A DNA stretch of 64,000 bases, taken from the NCBI GenBank assembly GCA_905618885.1, contig CAJQTC010000005.1, positions 1 through 64,000 on the forward strand, in the 5' to 3' direction. A program made the position numbers and the translations under genes. The notes below the pieces were generated by a model. That model did not search any database. It was not told the origin of the DNA and saw only the letters and a list, made by a program, of their open reading frames with translations. Source of the stretch: an uncultured Pelagibacteraceae bacterium. Lineage in GTDB: Bacteria > Pseudomonadota > Alphaproteobacteria > Pelagibacterales > Pelagibacteraceae. Below, one piece after another: positions 55,859-64,000 of the stretch; position 1 is the first letter of the stretch, and each line of letters starts with the position of its first letter.

Positions 55859-57352
55859 ATGAAAAAAATTATTAGCTATCGCCAAAAAATAATTGCATTA
55901 GCAAAAATTTATAACATTGAAAAAATCTTAGATCCAAATTTAAAACTTACTACTTACGAGATAGAACTAGAGCTATTAAAAAACAAAGTTCCAATACCAT
56001 CAAGAAGAGGATATTTCTCTCATATAGTTATTAATGAAATTATAGATCCACTTTATGCGACTCTTAAAAAAAGTTTCTCGATAAATTATAATTTTAACAA
56101 AACTTTACAAAACTTTTTTAATTACATCAAAAGCTTCCTACCAAACAAAGTAGCAATAAAATTACCTTTTAGAAAAATTTCAAAAAGTATATCTGAAAGC
56201 ATTAATAGCTACGTCAGTTTTATCATCTTCAATATAAGTAATTTTTTCAAAGTTCTTACTAAAACAATAATAAATAGTTTAAATAATATTTATCATTTTA
56301 AATTTGAAGAAAAATTAATAAATAAATTTATTTTACGAGGAGTTTATAGTTTCGTAGTAGTAATGTTAGTCTCAAGTGGTTTTTATATAAAGAACCTTAT
56401 AACTAATGTAGATGGATTAAGGATATCCGTAGAAATAAAATCAGACAAAAAAGAAAATACTAAAAAAGCAAAAAAAGAAAATATATTAAAAAATCCGGAA
56501 GTTGTTAAAAAAAATCTATCTAACAATCTGAAAAAAAAATCAAAAGTCTCAAAAAAACCTTATGATCCTGAGAATGATTATACTTTGAATACTCAAACAG
56601 TATTAAATTTATTTGAAGATTTAGAATATGATCTTGATCACGTGAGAAATAAAAAAAAGGTAAAACCTATATACTTTACGAGACTACCTAAAGATTTAAA
56701 TACTATTAAAAGTATTAAAGACAAAAAAGAAACTTTTTTACAAATTCTATTACCCTTGGTTGTAGCCGAAAATGAAAAAATTAAAAAAGATAGAGAGTAT
56801 TTGTTAAAAATATTAAAGGAAAATGAATCTGTAGAAAATAAAAAATGGTTAAATAAAAAATACAAAGCGTATAAAGTTTCAGACAGAAATGTTAGCGAGC
56901 TAATAGAAAAAATTGATATTATACCAACATCAATTGCACTAGCTCAGGCAGCAAAAGAAAGTGGCTGGGGAACTTCAAGGTTTGCTTTAGAAGGAAATGC
57001 GATATATGGGCAATGGACTTGGAGTGGTGATGGAATTGAGCCGTTAGAAAAAACCAAAGATCAAAATCATAAAATACTAAAGTTTCCTTTGCTAAGGGCT
57101 TCAGTGAAAGCGTATATAAATAATTTAAACACACATAGAGGTTACAAAAATTTTAGATTAAAAAGAGCTGAAATTCGAAAAAATAATAAAAAGCTGAAAG
57201 GCTTGGAACTTATTCATGAGCTTGAAAATTATGCACAAACTGGCAAAGAGTATACTAGAATATTAGAAAAAATTATCGAGCAAAATGATTTAGATGAATT
57301 AGAAGCGGTAACAATAGACGATTTCAAGAAGACCGATCAGCTAAAACTTTAG
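55859..57352 (+). CDS. Membrane-anchored glucosaminidase-domain protein (Bax-like)
   Basis: A 497-residue protein. One membrane helix is near residues 160-180 (GVYSFVVVMLVSSGFYI), preceded by a lysine-rich region. The C-terminal domain (about 330-480) is a GH73-type N-acetylglucosaminidase like E. coli Bax: DIIPTSIALAQAAKESGWGTSRFALEGNAIYGQWTW carries the catalytic glutamate, and SVKAYINNLNTHRGYKNFR follows. It probably trims peptidoglycan. The N-terminal 150 residues are not recognisable to me. It converges with the deacetylase gene with two bases between stops. Confidence 0.87.
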   Translation: MKKIISYRQKIIALAKIYNIEKILDPNLKLTTYEIELELLKNKVPIPSRRGYFSHIVINEIIDPLYATLKKSFSINYNFNKTLQNFFNYIKSFLPNKVAIKLPFRKISKSISESINSYVSFIIFNISNFFKVLTKTIINSLNNIYHFKFEEKLINKFILRGVYSFVVVMLVSSGFYIKNLITNVDGLRISVEIKSDKKENTKKAKKENILKNPEVVKKNLSNNLKKKSKVSKKPYDPENDYTLNTQTVLNLFEDLEYDLDHVRNKKKVKPIYFTRLPKDLNTIKSIKDKKETFLQILLPLVVAENEKIKKDREYLLKILKENESVENKKWLNKKYKAYKVSDRNVSELIEKIDIIPTSIALAQAAKESGWGTSRFALEGNAIYGQWTWSGDGIEPLEKTKDQNHKILKFPLLRASVKAYINNLNTHRGYKNFRLKRAEIRKNNKKLKGLELIHELENYAQTGKEYTRILEKIIEQNDLDELEAVTIDDFKKTDQLKL

Positions 57353-57354
57353 AC

Positions 57355-58398
57355 TTACAGTTCAGCGACAACAAATTGCATACCAAGCCAGCGCCAAGAT
57401 CCATTGGGCTCTCTTAGAGAGCAATTAATCCTTCCTCTTTCTGTTGTAAATTTACCGATTAGGTTAATTTTAATTTTAAAATTATTTATGAACTTGATTT
57501 CAGATTTTCTCCATGAATTAAGTTCATTCGAATAACAATTTAATAACTTAATATTTTTCATATCTTCAAAAAACTCAATCGTAACTTCGGGAGGATTATT
57601 AATATTATTGATATACTTTTCTCTTGGAAAAATTGATTTAAATTTTAAAGGAATTGTTTTAAGAATTAATTCAAATCTTTCAATTTTGCCATATTTTTCA
57701 TTAATAGAAAATCTAGGAAGTTCATAAAAATCTTTTGTTTCGTCAGCAACTCCCGAATGTTGACCAAATGCATACTTAAAATTTAAATTTTTAACAACAT
57801 TCTTAAAGTTGTTGCTATACTCTCCAAATGGATATGAAAAAAAAGGTGAACTATAATTTAATTCTTTTTTAAAAGTTTTTATGGCTAGTTCTATATCATT
57901 AATAATTTCATCATCTGTTTTATCAACTAAATAATCATGAGAGTAGCTATGATTTCCTATGTGCACAAACTTTTCTCTTGATATTTCTTTAATTTGCTTC
58001 CAAGTCATATAACCACTACTGCCAACCTCACGTGTATTTACAAATAATATAAAAGGTATCTTATTATCTTTAAGTATAGGCCAAGCGTGATCATAAAAAG
58101 ATTTAAACGCATCATCTATAGTTAATAAAACTTTTTTCTTATTTTTATATTTTGTGAGATTATCTTCAAAATTATTTGCATTAATAAAGCTAAAACTATT
58201 TTTTTTTATAAGATTTATTTGTTTTATAAAATCTGTTAGTTTTATATTGGTAGAAGGATATTTGTTTTCATCAAATCGATGATACATAAGGACAATAACA
58301 CCTTTATCCTCTATATTATCAGCTATAGATGAGGAACCAAAAAGCATAGATATAAAAAATAAAAAAATGATCAAAGATTTTTTAATAATTAATTGCAC
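57355..58398 (-). CDS. Polysaccharide deacetylase-family protein
   Basis: About 347 residues from a GTG start at 58398, which gives a signal-like N-terminus (QLIIKKSLIIFLFFISMLFGSSSIA). ATG 58416 is an alternative; upstream codons to 58614 are only the antisense of tsaB. The NodB-type domain has VIVLMYHRFDE-like GVIVLMYHRFD, the metal-binding acid pair in LTIDDAFKSFYDHAWPIL, and the histidines in HIGNHSYSHDYL, then SYPFGEYS. The target glycan is unknown. Its 5' end overlaps the divergent tsaB by about 30 bases. Confidence 0.83.
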   Translation of the reverse strand: MQLIIKKSLIIFLFFISMLFGSSSIADNIEDKGVIVLMYHRFDENKYPSTNIKLTDFIKQINLIKKNSFSFINANNFEDNLTKYKNKKKVLLTIDDAFKSFYDHAWPILKDNKIPFILFVNTREVGSSGYMTWKQIKEISREKFVHIGNHSYSHDYLVDKTDDEIINDIELAIKTFKKELNYSSPFFSYPFGEYSNNFKNVVKNLNFKYAFGQHSGVADETKDFYELPRFSINEKYGKIERFELILKTIPLKFKSIFPREKYINNINNPPEVTIEFFEDMKNIKLLNCYSNELNSWRKSEIKFINNFKIKINLIGKFTTERGRINCSLREPNGSWRWLGMQFVVAEL

Positions 58399-58975
58399 AG
58401 GTTTAAATGATTCCATTGCTTTAAAAAATGATAATAAATTTTTTTTTAAAAAATTACAAACCAATCTTGTTAAAAATGAAATTTTAGTCTTGGATATTCT
58501 TACTTTTCTTAAAGAAAACAATGTTAGAATAAATAATAAGCTTTCAATTATAGTAAATTCAGGCCCTGGAAGTTTTTCAGGTATTAGAATCGCCCTGGCT
58601 GTTGCCAAAGGCATACAGCTTGTTAATAAAGTAAATGTTTATAGTTATAATTATTTTCTGTTAAATGCAGCACCATATTTAGATCAAAAAATGAGAATTA
58701 TTTCCATCCAAAAAACAAATAATTTTTATTATTATTCAGAAGGAAAGTATAATGAGGGGTTTAATTTTACTATACCAGAAAAAATTATCTCTAGCAGTTG
58801 GAAGAAAAAAGATTCTATTGTTATTGTACCTCATGAAACAATAAATGATGAAATATTTAATAATATTAGTCAAAAAAAATTAAAAATAGCTCAATTCAAC
58901 CTTAAAAATATTGAAATATTAGTAAAAAATAATTTATTAGAAAATAAATTGATTAAACCACTATATTTAAGTTAA
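58367..58975 (+). CDS. tsaB: tRNA threonylcarbamoyladenosine biosynthesis protein TsaB
   Basis: A 202-residue partner of TsaD in making the t6A modification of tRNA. The N-terminus FLIINCTGLNDSIAL is the actin-like first strand pair, and NSGPGSFSGIRIALAVAKGIQL near residue 66 is the family hallmark. The C-terminal half is divergent. It starts inside the 5' end of the divergent deacetylase gene. No rimI gene lies between it and fur, unlike in many relatives. Confidence 0.9.
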   Translation: MIKDFLIINCTGLNDSIALKNDNKFFFKKLQTNLVKNEILVLDILTFLKENNVRINNKLSIIVNSGPGSFSGIRIALAVAKGIQLVNKVNVYSYNYFLLNAAPYLDQKMRIISIQKTNNFYYYSEGKYNEGFNFTIPEKIISSSWKKKDSIVIVPHETINDEIFNNISQKKLKIAQFNLKNIEILVKNNLLENKLIKPLYLS

Positions 58976-58990
58976 GTTATAAATAACTAT

Positions 58991-59398
58991 ATGAACAAAA
59001 TAGAAGAAAAATGTATAAGCAAAGGTGTCAGATTAACAGATCAAAGAAAAGTAATCGCTGAAGCTATGTCTGCTTCTACAGATCATCCAGATGTAGATGA
59101 GCTACATAAAAGAGTTAATAAAGTTGATAAAAAAATTAGTATAGCCACAGTATACAGAACAGTAAAATTGTTCGAAGAATCAGGTATCGTTGAAAAACAC
59201 GATTTTAAAGGTGGCAAAGCAAGATACGAAGAATCTCCCGATGAACATCACGATCATTTAATCGATATAAACAGTGGCGAGATAATTGAATTTGTAGATA
59301 AGGAAATAGAAAATTTACAAAACAAAGTTGCTGAAAAATTAGGTTATAAATTAGTTGATCACAAACTTGAACTCTATGGATCTAAAATAAAAAAATAA
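58991..59398 (+). CDS. fur: Fur-family metal-responsive regulator
   Basis: A 135-residue regulator of the Fur superfamily. The winged helix includes GVRLTDQRKVIAEAMSASTDHPDVDELHKRV and ISIATVYRTVKLFEESGIVEKHDF. The metal site region is RYEESPDEHHDHLIDINSGEIIEF with a histidine cluster. The C-terminal structural zinc cysteines of E. coli Fur are absent. It may be Fur, Mur or an Irr-like protein; the position before miaB matches the alphaproteobacterial fur/mur gene. Confidence 0.92.
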   Translation: MNKIEEKCISKGVRLTDQRKVIAEAMSASTDHPDVDELHKRVNKVDKKISIATVYRTVKLFEESGIVEKHDFKGGKARYEESPDEHHDHLIDINSGEIIEFVDKEIENLQNKVAEKLGYKLVDHKLELYGSKIKK

Positions 59399-59399
59399 T

Positions 59400-60749
59400 T
59401 TGTCTAAAAAAATATTTATTAAAACTTTTGGTTGTCAAATGAATGAATACGATAGCAATCGTATATTAGATTTAGTTAAATCTATAGGGTATACTGCCAC
59501 TAATAATCCTTCCGATGCAGATTGCTATGTATTAAATACTTGCCACATCAGAGAAAAAGCAACTGACAAAGTTTACCATGATATTGGTCGATTAAAAAAA
59601 GAATTTAGAAATCGAAAAAAACCAATGCTTTTAGTTACAGGCTGTGTAGCTCAAGCCGAAAGTGTGGAAATGCTTAATCGTGAAAAATATATTGATGGGG
59701 TTGTTGGTCCTCAATCATACCATCTAATACCTGAAATAATAAAAAAAATTGAAAGTAATAAAAATAAAAACAAAATAAATAGTACTGAATTTGATGTGGT
59801 AGAAAAGTTTGATACATTAAATCTAATTAAAAATTCAAGTTCAAAAATATCTTCATATTTAACAATTCAAGAAGGCTGCGATAAATTTTGTCATTTTTGT
59901 GTAGTGCCATACACAAGAGGACCTGAGTTCTCTAGATCATTTAGTGAGGTTGTAAAAGAAGCAAAACAATTAGTACAAAATGGTTCTAAAGAAATTACTC
60001 TTTTGGGTCAAAATGTGAATGCTTACGAATATATAGATCAGACAAATACTTATCGTCTATCTGATTTATTAGTTAAACTTAACAATTTTAAAGAATTGAA
60101 TAGAATTAGATACACAACTTCGCACCCAAAAGATGTAACAAAAGATTTAATCCAGGCTCATAAATCTTGCGATAAGCTAATGCCTATACTTCATTTGCCG
60201 GTTCAAAGTGGTTCCTCAAAAATTCTAAATGCTATGAATAGGAAACACAGCATCTTAGAATACCATGAAATTATTGAAGAGCTTAAAAGAGTTAAACCAG
60301 ATATTAGATTTTCTTCAGATTTTATTATAGGTTATCCAGGTGAAACAGAGGATGATTTTAACCAAACATTGGACTTAATAGAACGCGTGCAATTTATTAA
60401 CTCATATTCTTTTATTTACAGCCCAAGACCTGGAACACCAGCTCCAAAAAAAGACACCATTAACCCAGATGTCTCAAAAAAAAGATTAATCAGATTACAA
60501 GCAGCACTCGAAGAAAATAACTCTAAATATAAAAATGAATTTTTAGGTAAATCAATAGAAGTACTTTTTGAAAATAAATTAGACAAACAAAATAAATACT
60601 TTGGTAGAGATAAATTTTTGAATTCAGTGATTGTAGAATCTGACCAAGATTTATCAGGCCAATTAATGTATATTGAGGTTAACAATTTTAATCATAATAG
60701 TTTATTTGGAACAATTTCAAACGATGAAAAAAGGAATTTTGCAGCTTAA
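59400..60749 (+). CDS. miaB: tRNA-2-methylthio-N6-dimethylallyladenosine synthase MiaB
   Basis: A 449-residue radical SAM methylthiotransferase acting on A37 of tRNA. A TTG start two bases after fur gives SKKIFIKTFGCQMNEYDSNRIL, with the first cluster cysteines in GCQMN, NTCHIREKA and VTGCVAQ. The radical SAM triad is EGCDKFCHFCVVPYTRGPE near residue 157, and a TRAM domain ends the protein. phoH follows after three bases. Confidence 0.97.
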   Translation: MSKKIFIKTFGCQMNEYDSNRILDLVKSIGYTATNNPSDADCYVLNTCHIREKATDKVYHDIGRLKKEFRNRKKPMLLVTGCVAQAESVEMLNREKYIDGVVGPQSYHLIPEIIKKIESNKNKNKINSTEFDVVEKFDTLNLIKNSSSKISSYLTIQEGCDKFCHFCVVPYTRGPEFSRSFSEVVKEAKQLVQNGSKEITLLGQNVNAYEYIDQTNTYRLSDLLVKLNNFKELNRIRYTTSHPKDVTKDLIQAHKSCDKLMPILHLPVQSGSSKILNAMNRKHSILEYHEIIEELKRVKPDIRFSSDFIIGYPGETEDDFNQTLDLIERVQFINSYSFIYSPRPGTPAPKKDTINPDVSKKRLIRLQAALEENNSKYKNEFLGKSIEVLFENKLDKQNKYFGRDKFLNSVIVESDQDLSGQLMYIEVNNFNHNSLFGTISNDEKRNFAA

Positions 60750-60752
60750 ATA

Positions 60753-61757
60753 ATGTCTGAAATAAGTAAATTAGAGCAAAAACTTATAATAAAGAGAATA
60801 GACAAAGAGACATTAACTATTCAAATTCTAGATAACAATATTTTATCATCTATTGTAGGTCAATTTAACGAAAATCTTAAAAAATTAGAAAATTTATCTA
60901 AAGCTACTTTGTTTTTTAGAGGCAATTTAATTACAGCAAAAGGAAGTCCAGAGAGTATTAGCACTGTTTCTGAGGCAATAAGATTCTTAATAAACAAATT
61001 TCTTTTGACAAACAATATTGAAAAAAGTGATATAATCTTATCTGTGAATAAGAACTTAAATACAGAAAGCAGCTCAAACATACAATCTTTTGCGCAATTA
61101 ATTAAAACACCAAGAAAATCAGTAATTGCAAGATCACAAAAACAATCTGACTACATAAAAGCATTAAGAGAAAACGATATTGTCGTGGCACTAGGTCCCG
61201 CCGGAACTGGTAAAAGTTTTCTTGCCGTATCGGTTGCCGTTACCTTGCTCATGGAGAAGAAAGTGGAACGAGTTATACTTTCTAGACCAGCAGTAGAGGC
61301 AGGTGAAAAATTAGGTTTTCTTCCAGGAGATATGAAGGAAAAAGTAGATCCATATTTAAGACCACTCTACGATGCTTTATATGAACTATTTGGATTTGAA
61401 AAAATTGATAAAAAAATAGAATCAGGTGAAATTGAAATTGCACCATTGGCATTTATGAGGGGCCGAACTTTAAAAAATTGTTTTGCAATATTAGACGAAG
61501 CTCAAAATGCCACTGAAACTCAAATAAAAATGTTTTTAACTAGAATAGGAGAAAATTCGAAATTAGTAGTAAATGGTGACCCTTCACAAGTAGATTTAAT
61601 TAATAAAAACCATTCAGGTTTAATAAAATCTAAAAGTGTACTAAGTAAAATTGAAGAAATAAAAATTATCGAATTTGATCATAAAGATGTTGTAAGGCAC
61701 CCTCTTGTGTCGAAAATTATCAAGGCTTACCAAAATAAAGCCGATGATCAGAGCTGA
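60753..61757 (+). CDS. PhoH-like ATPase (YbeZ)
   Basis: A 334-residue PhoH-family protein thought to act with YbeY in RNA maturation or ribosome quality control. Walker A is VVALGPAGTGKSFLAVSVAV near residue 146, followed by LSRPAVEAGEKLGFLPGDMKEKVDPYLRPLYDAL, FMRGRTLKNCFAILDEAQNAT (Walker B) and VNGDPSQVDL. The N-terminal 110 residues form a KH-like RNA-binding region. It overlaps ybeY by 14 bases. Confidence 0.95.
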   Translation: MSEISKLEQKLIIKRIDKETLTIQILDNNILSSIVGQFNENLKKLENLSKATLFFRGNLITAKGSPESISTVSEAIRFLINKFLLTNNIEKSDIILSVNKNLNTESSSNIQSFAQLIKTPRKSVIARSQKQSDYIKALRENDIVVALGPAGTGKSFLAVSVAVTLLMEKKVERVILSRPAVEAGEKLGFLPGDMKEKVDPYLRPLYDALYELFGFEKIDKKIESGEIEIAPLAFMRGRTLKNCFAILDEAQNATETQIKMFLTRIGENSKLVVNGDPSQVDLINKNHSGLIKSKSVLSKIEEIKIIEFDHKDVVRHPLVSKIIKAYQNKADDQS

Positions 61758-62211
61758 TGTAATAACCAGCAATAGAAGTTGGATAAAATTTATTAAAGTT
61801 CCCAAACTTTATATAAATAAAAAACTTAAAAAAATAGGAATAAGAACTAATTTACTTAAGAAAAATAATTGTAAATTTACTATTTTACTCTCAGGGAGTA
61901 GTGAAATTAAAAAATTAAACATTAGGTTCAGAAAAAAAAACAAAACAACAGATATTTTATCTTTTCCTTCTTACGAAAAGAAATTTTTAAATAAATTATT
62001 AAAGAAAAAAAATAATCAAGTATATCTGGGTGATATAATCATTAATTTAAGTAAGATAAAGCAACAATCGAAGAATAAAAATTTCTCTTTCAATTTTGAT
62101 AAAATCTGGATACATGGATTGGTTCATTTGTTAGGGCATCGCCACAAATCAAATCTTGATTTTTCTATAATGAAAAAAATAGAAAATAAATTATTACAAT
62201 CTATAGAATAA
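61744..62211 (+). CDS. ybeY: Endoribonuclease YbeY
   Basis: About 155 residues from ATG 61744; an upstream in-frame start at 61705 lies inside phoH. This metalloprotein acts in 16S rRNA 3' processing and ribosome quality control. The central part has RFRKKNKTTDILSFP, LGDIIINLSKIK and the zinc motif IHGLVHLLGHRHKSN near residue 130, keeping the three histidines of H-G-x-x-H-L-x-G-x-x-H. The residue between the last two histidines departs from the common Y-D pair. It is followed by lnt after one base. Confidence 0.93.
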   Translation: MIRADVITSNRSWIKFIKVPKLYINKKLKKIGIRTNLLKKNNCKFTILLSGSSEIKKLNIRFRKKNKTTDILSFPSYEKKFLNKLLKKKNNQVYLGDIIINLSKIKQQSKNKNFSFNFDKIWIHGLVHLLGHRHKSNLDFSIMKKIENKLLQSIE

Positions 62212-62212
62212 T

Positions 62213-63781
62213 ATGATTTTAAATTTTTTTAATAGTAAATTTTTTTTAACTTTATTATTTCCATTTATACTTGGCACTTTGACTGTTTTTAGCTTTCAGC
62301 CATATAATTTGAATTATATAAATTTTATAATATTTCCAATTTTATTTTTACTTACGACTTATGTGCGAAAAAAATCAAAAAATACCTATAGGAAAAAACC
62401 TTATTTATTAAATCTATTTTTGATTGGATATTTATTTGGTATTGGTTTTTTTTTAACGGGAACAAGCTGGATATCGCACTCATTAACATTCGATGAAAAT
62501 TTTAAATTTTTAATTCCCGTCGCAGTAGTTGGTTTACCTGTTTTTCTTGGGCTCTTTTTTGGTATAGCAAATTTAATTGTCGGGCCTTTTTTGCAAAATA
62601 ATTTTACATCAATTTTATTATTCTCAAGTTCTTTTGCTTTCTTGGATTATGTGCGTGCTAAAATTTTATCAGGCTTTCCTTGGAATATTTGGGCTTATAC
62701 GTGGTCCTGGAAACCAGAGATACTACAGTCATTATTTTATCTCGGTTTCTTTTCATTTAATTTAGTTTGTATTATTATTTATTGCTCACCGCTTTTATTA
62801 ATTTTTAAAAAAAAAGGTAATTTATTGTTGTTTACTTTAATTAGTTTAATTTTTTTTGGTAATTATATATACGGCTCTTCCGTAATTAAAAAAAATAACG
62901 AAGATTTATCTAATAAAAAATTGGATTCAAACAACTCTATTTATACAAAAATTATTTCACCTAATTTTGATTTAAAGTACAATTTATCTAATGCGGATCT
63001 TGGTAAAAACTTATCCAATTTAATTAAATATAGTGAGCCTGAAAAAGAAAAAAAAACACTTTTCATTTGGCCTGAAGGAGTCTTTACTGGTTTTAATCTT
63101 AATCAGATTAAAGAATACAGAGCATTATTTGAAAAGTCGTTTTCAGAAAATCATTTAATACTATTTGGATCCAGCACAAATCAAGAATATCTAAATAGTA
63201 ATGAAATATTTAATAGTCTAATTATCGTGAACAATAAGTTAGATATAATTTTTCAGTATAATAAAACAAAACTAGTCCCTTTTGGTGAGTTTTTACCGTT
63301 AGAGAATATTCTAAGTAAACTTGGATTAAAAAAAATTACAGAGGGCTACGGTTCATTTTCAAAAGGCACTAATAAAAATATTTTTATATTGGGAAATTTA
63401 CGGATGTTACCATTAATTTGTTACGAAATAATTTTTCCTGAATTAAGTCAAAATAAAAGAAATCTCATTGTAAATATCTCAGAAGATGCTTGGTTCGGGA
63501 ACACAATAGGACCCAGTCAACATTTTGCCAAAGCTATTTTTAGAGCCATAGAAAGCAATGTTTATTTGGTAAGATCTGCAAATAAGGGTTTTAGTGCTTT
63601 TGTAGATAATAAAGGCATAATTAAAAAAGCTTTAAAGCCAAATGAAAAAGGTGTTATTGAATTTAACGTACCAATTATAAACAATGTTAAACTAAAATAT
63701 AAAATTGATTTGATTTTTTTTGTCCTTTTATTTACATGTTGTTTAACTTTTATTATTTTAAAAGAAAATGACAAAAAATAA
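62213..63781 (+). CDS. lnt: Apolipoprotein N-acyltransferase
   Basis: A 522-residue inner-membrane enzyme for the last step of lipoprotein maturation. About six to eight membrane helices in the first 225 residues are followed by a nitrilase-type domain with the catalytic triad: glutamate in [11 protein letters not shown] near residue 288, lysine in [14 protein letters not shown] near 352 and cysteine in [12 protein letters not shown] near 402. The usual CorC/HlyC-like gene between ybeY and lnt is absent. The start of metK lies within its last 14 bases. Confidence 0.95.
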   Translation: MILNFFNSKFFLTLLFPFILGTLTVFSFQPYNLNYINFIIFPILFLLTTYVRKKSKNTYRKKPYLLNLFLIGYLFGIGFFLTGTSWISHSLTFDENFKFLIPVAVVGLPVFLGLFFGIANLIVGPFLQNNFTSILLFSSSFAFLDYVRAKILSGFPWNIWAYTWSWKPEILQSLFYLGFFSFNLVCIIIYCSPLLLIFKKKGNLLLFTLISLIFFGNYIYGSSVIKKNNEDLSNKKLDSNNSIYTKIISPNFDLKYNLSNADLGKNLSNLIKYSEPEKEKKTLFIWPEGVFTGFNLNQIKEYRALFEKSFSENHLILFGSSTNQEYLNSNEIFNSLIIVNNKLDIIFQYNKTKLVPFGEFLPLENILSKLGLKKITEGYGSFSKGTNKNIFILGNLRMLPLICYEIIFPELSQNKRNLIVNISEDAWFGNTIGPSQHFAKAIFRAIESNVYLVRSANKGFSAFVDNKGIIKKALKPNEKGVIEFNVPIINNVKLKYKIDLIFFVLLFTCCLTFIILKENDKK

Positions 63782-64000
63782 CTATTTATTTACAAGCGAA
63801 TCTGTCTCTGAGGGTCATCCAGATAAAGTCTGTGATAGAATTTCAGATATGGTTGTAGACTCCTATCTATCAAAAGATCCTTTTTCTAGAGTTGCTTGTG
63901 AAACTTTAACTTCCACTAATAAAGTAATTTTAGCAGGAGAAATTCGTGGACCTGAAATTAAAAAAGAAGAATTAATTCAAAAAGTTAGAGATTGTATTAA
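63768..64000 (+). CDS. metK: S-adenosylmethionine synthetase, N-terminal part (runs off the window)
   Basis: The first 77 codons from ATG 63768 read [33 protein letters not shown], which is the substrate-binding start of methionine adenosyltransferase (S-E-G-H-P-D-K). The frame is open to the window edge. It overlaps lnt by 14 bases, so there is no space for a riboswitch or own leader; expression must come from the upstream genes or an internal promoter. Confidence 0.97.
   Translation, partial: MTKNNYLFTSESVSEGHPDKVCDRISDMVVDSYLSKDPFSRVACETLTSTNKVILAGEIRGPEIKKEELIQKVRDCI

Noticed and set aside
56635-56650. A CACGTG-containing site as a third parS
   Set aside because: The flanks (GATCACGTGAGA) break the TTTCACGTGAAA core; the site near 58030 likewise matches only CACGTG.
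58417-58614. N-terminal extension of the deacetylase frame up to 58614
   Set aside because: The extra 66 codons are the antisense of conserved TsaB residues (the GPGSFSG region) and precede an evident signal peptide.
63700-63790. SAM riboswitch before metK
   Set aside because: metK starts inside lnt, and no non-coding leader exists in which such an RNA could fold.
1-64000. CRISPR array, transposon, prophage or anti-phage system
   Set aside because: I found no regularly spaced repeats, transposase, integrase, phage structural genes or defence-type domains on either strand.

Overview
The window looks like chromosome from a streamlined marine alphaproteobacterium of the SAR11 clade (Pelagibacterales). 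The reasons are the very AT-rich base composition with long A/T runs, lysine- and asparagine-rich proteins, almost no intergenic space, overlapping genes at both heads and tails, and gene blocks in typical alphaproteobacterial order. The blocks are hisBHAFE beside hslVU; secB, dnaQ, coaE, aroE, maf and ppsR beside hemE; rho-mnmE-mnmG-rsmG-parA-parB-holA-lptE-leuS; and fur-miaB-phoH-ybeY-lnt-metK. The species assignment is inference, because no rRNA is present.

Left part (1-23.2 kb). It opens with the tail of a gene before purH, then phhB and a tRNA-Gly(GCC). Next to the tRNA sits a small catabolic module: a tripartite tricarboxylate-type transporter (tctC, tctB, tctA), a PdxA-family dehydrogenase and a rhamnonate-dehydratase-like enolase-superfamily enzyme. 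It is closed on the far side by a decayed copy of the 5' half of the same tRNA, so it looks like an old island inserted at the tRNA. After it come a Lon N-terminal domain protein, a UbiH/COQ6-type hydroxylase, ftsK, lolA, the histidine genes, hslVU, Smr, Tim44-like and FxsA genes, secB, and the leftward operon ppsR-maf-aroE-coaE-dnaQ.

Centre (23.2-37.4 kb). The 285-base gap between ppsR and hemE is the probable replication origin. Genes point away from it on both sides, it holds four one-mismatch DnaA-box-like sites, and hemE marks the origin in other alphaproteobacteria. To the right follow haem synthesis (hemE, hemH, hemJ), rho, tRNA modification (mnmE, mnmG), rsmG with two parS-like palindromes inside its coding sequence, parA and parB. 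holA, lptE, leuS and a DUF3576 lipoprotein gene run the other way.

Right part (37.4-64 kb). It holds a porin gene with a strong terminator, a divergent ThiE/TenI-like gene, a PLP-binding protein, an L,D-transpeptidase-like gene, an odd winged-helix regulator, and a 35-codon gene resembling the ribosome-rescue factor ArfA. The grpE-dnaK-dnaJ-dapB-nth-kinase run follows, with heat-shock-type promoter sequences. Then come rdgB, an LpoA-like gene, rsmI, a BON lipoprotein gene, a fused malic enzyme/phosphotransacetylase, murJ, trpS, an Nfu scaffold, a glucosaminidase, a polysaccharide deacetylase, tsaB, fur, miaB, phoH, ybeY, lnt and the start of metK.

Most of the window is conserved housekeeping sequence. 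The items that most repay a second look are the tRNA-anchored module, the ArfA-like microgene, the origin and parS sites, the heat-shock-type promoter before rho, and the terminator-like hairpin inside the start of tctB. I found no CRISPR array, transposase, prophage or defence system.
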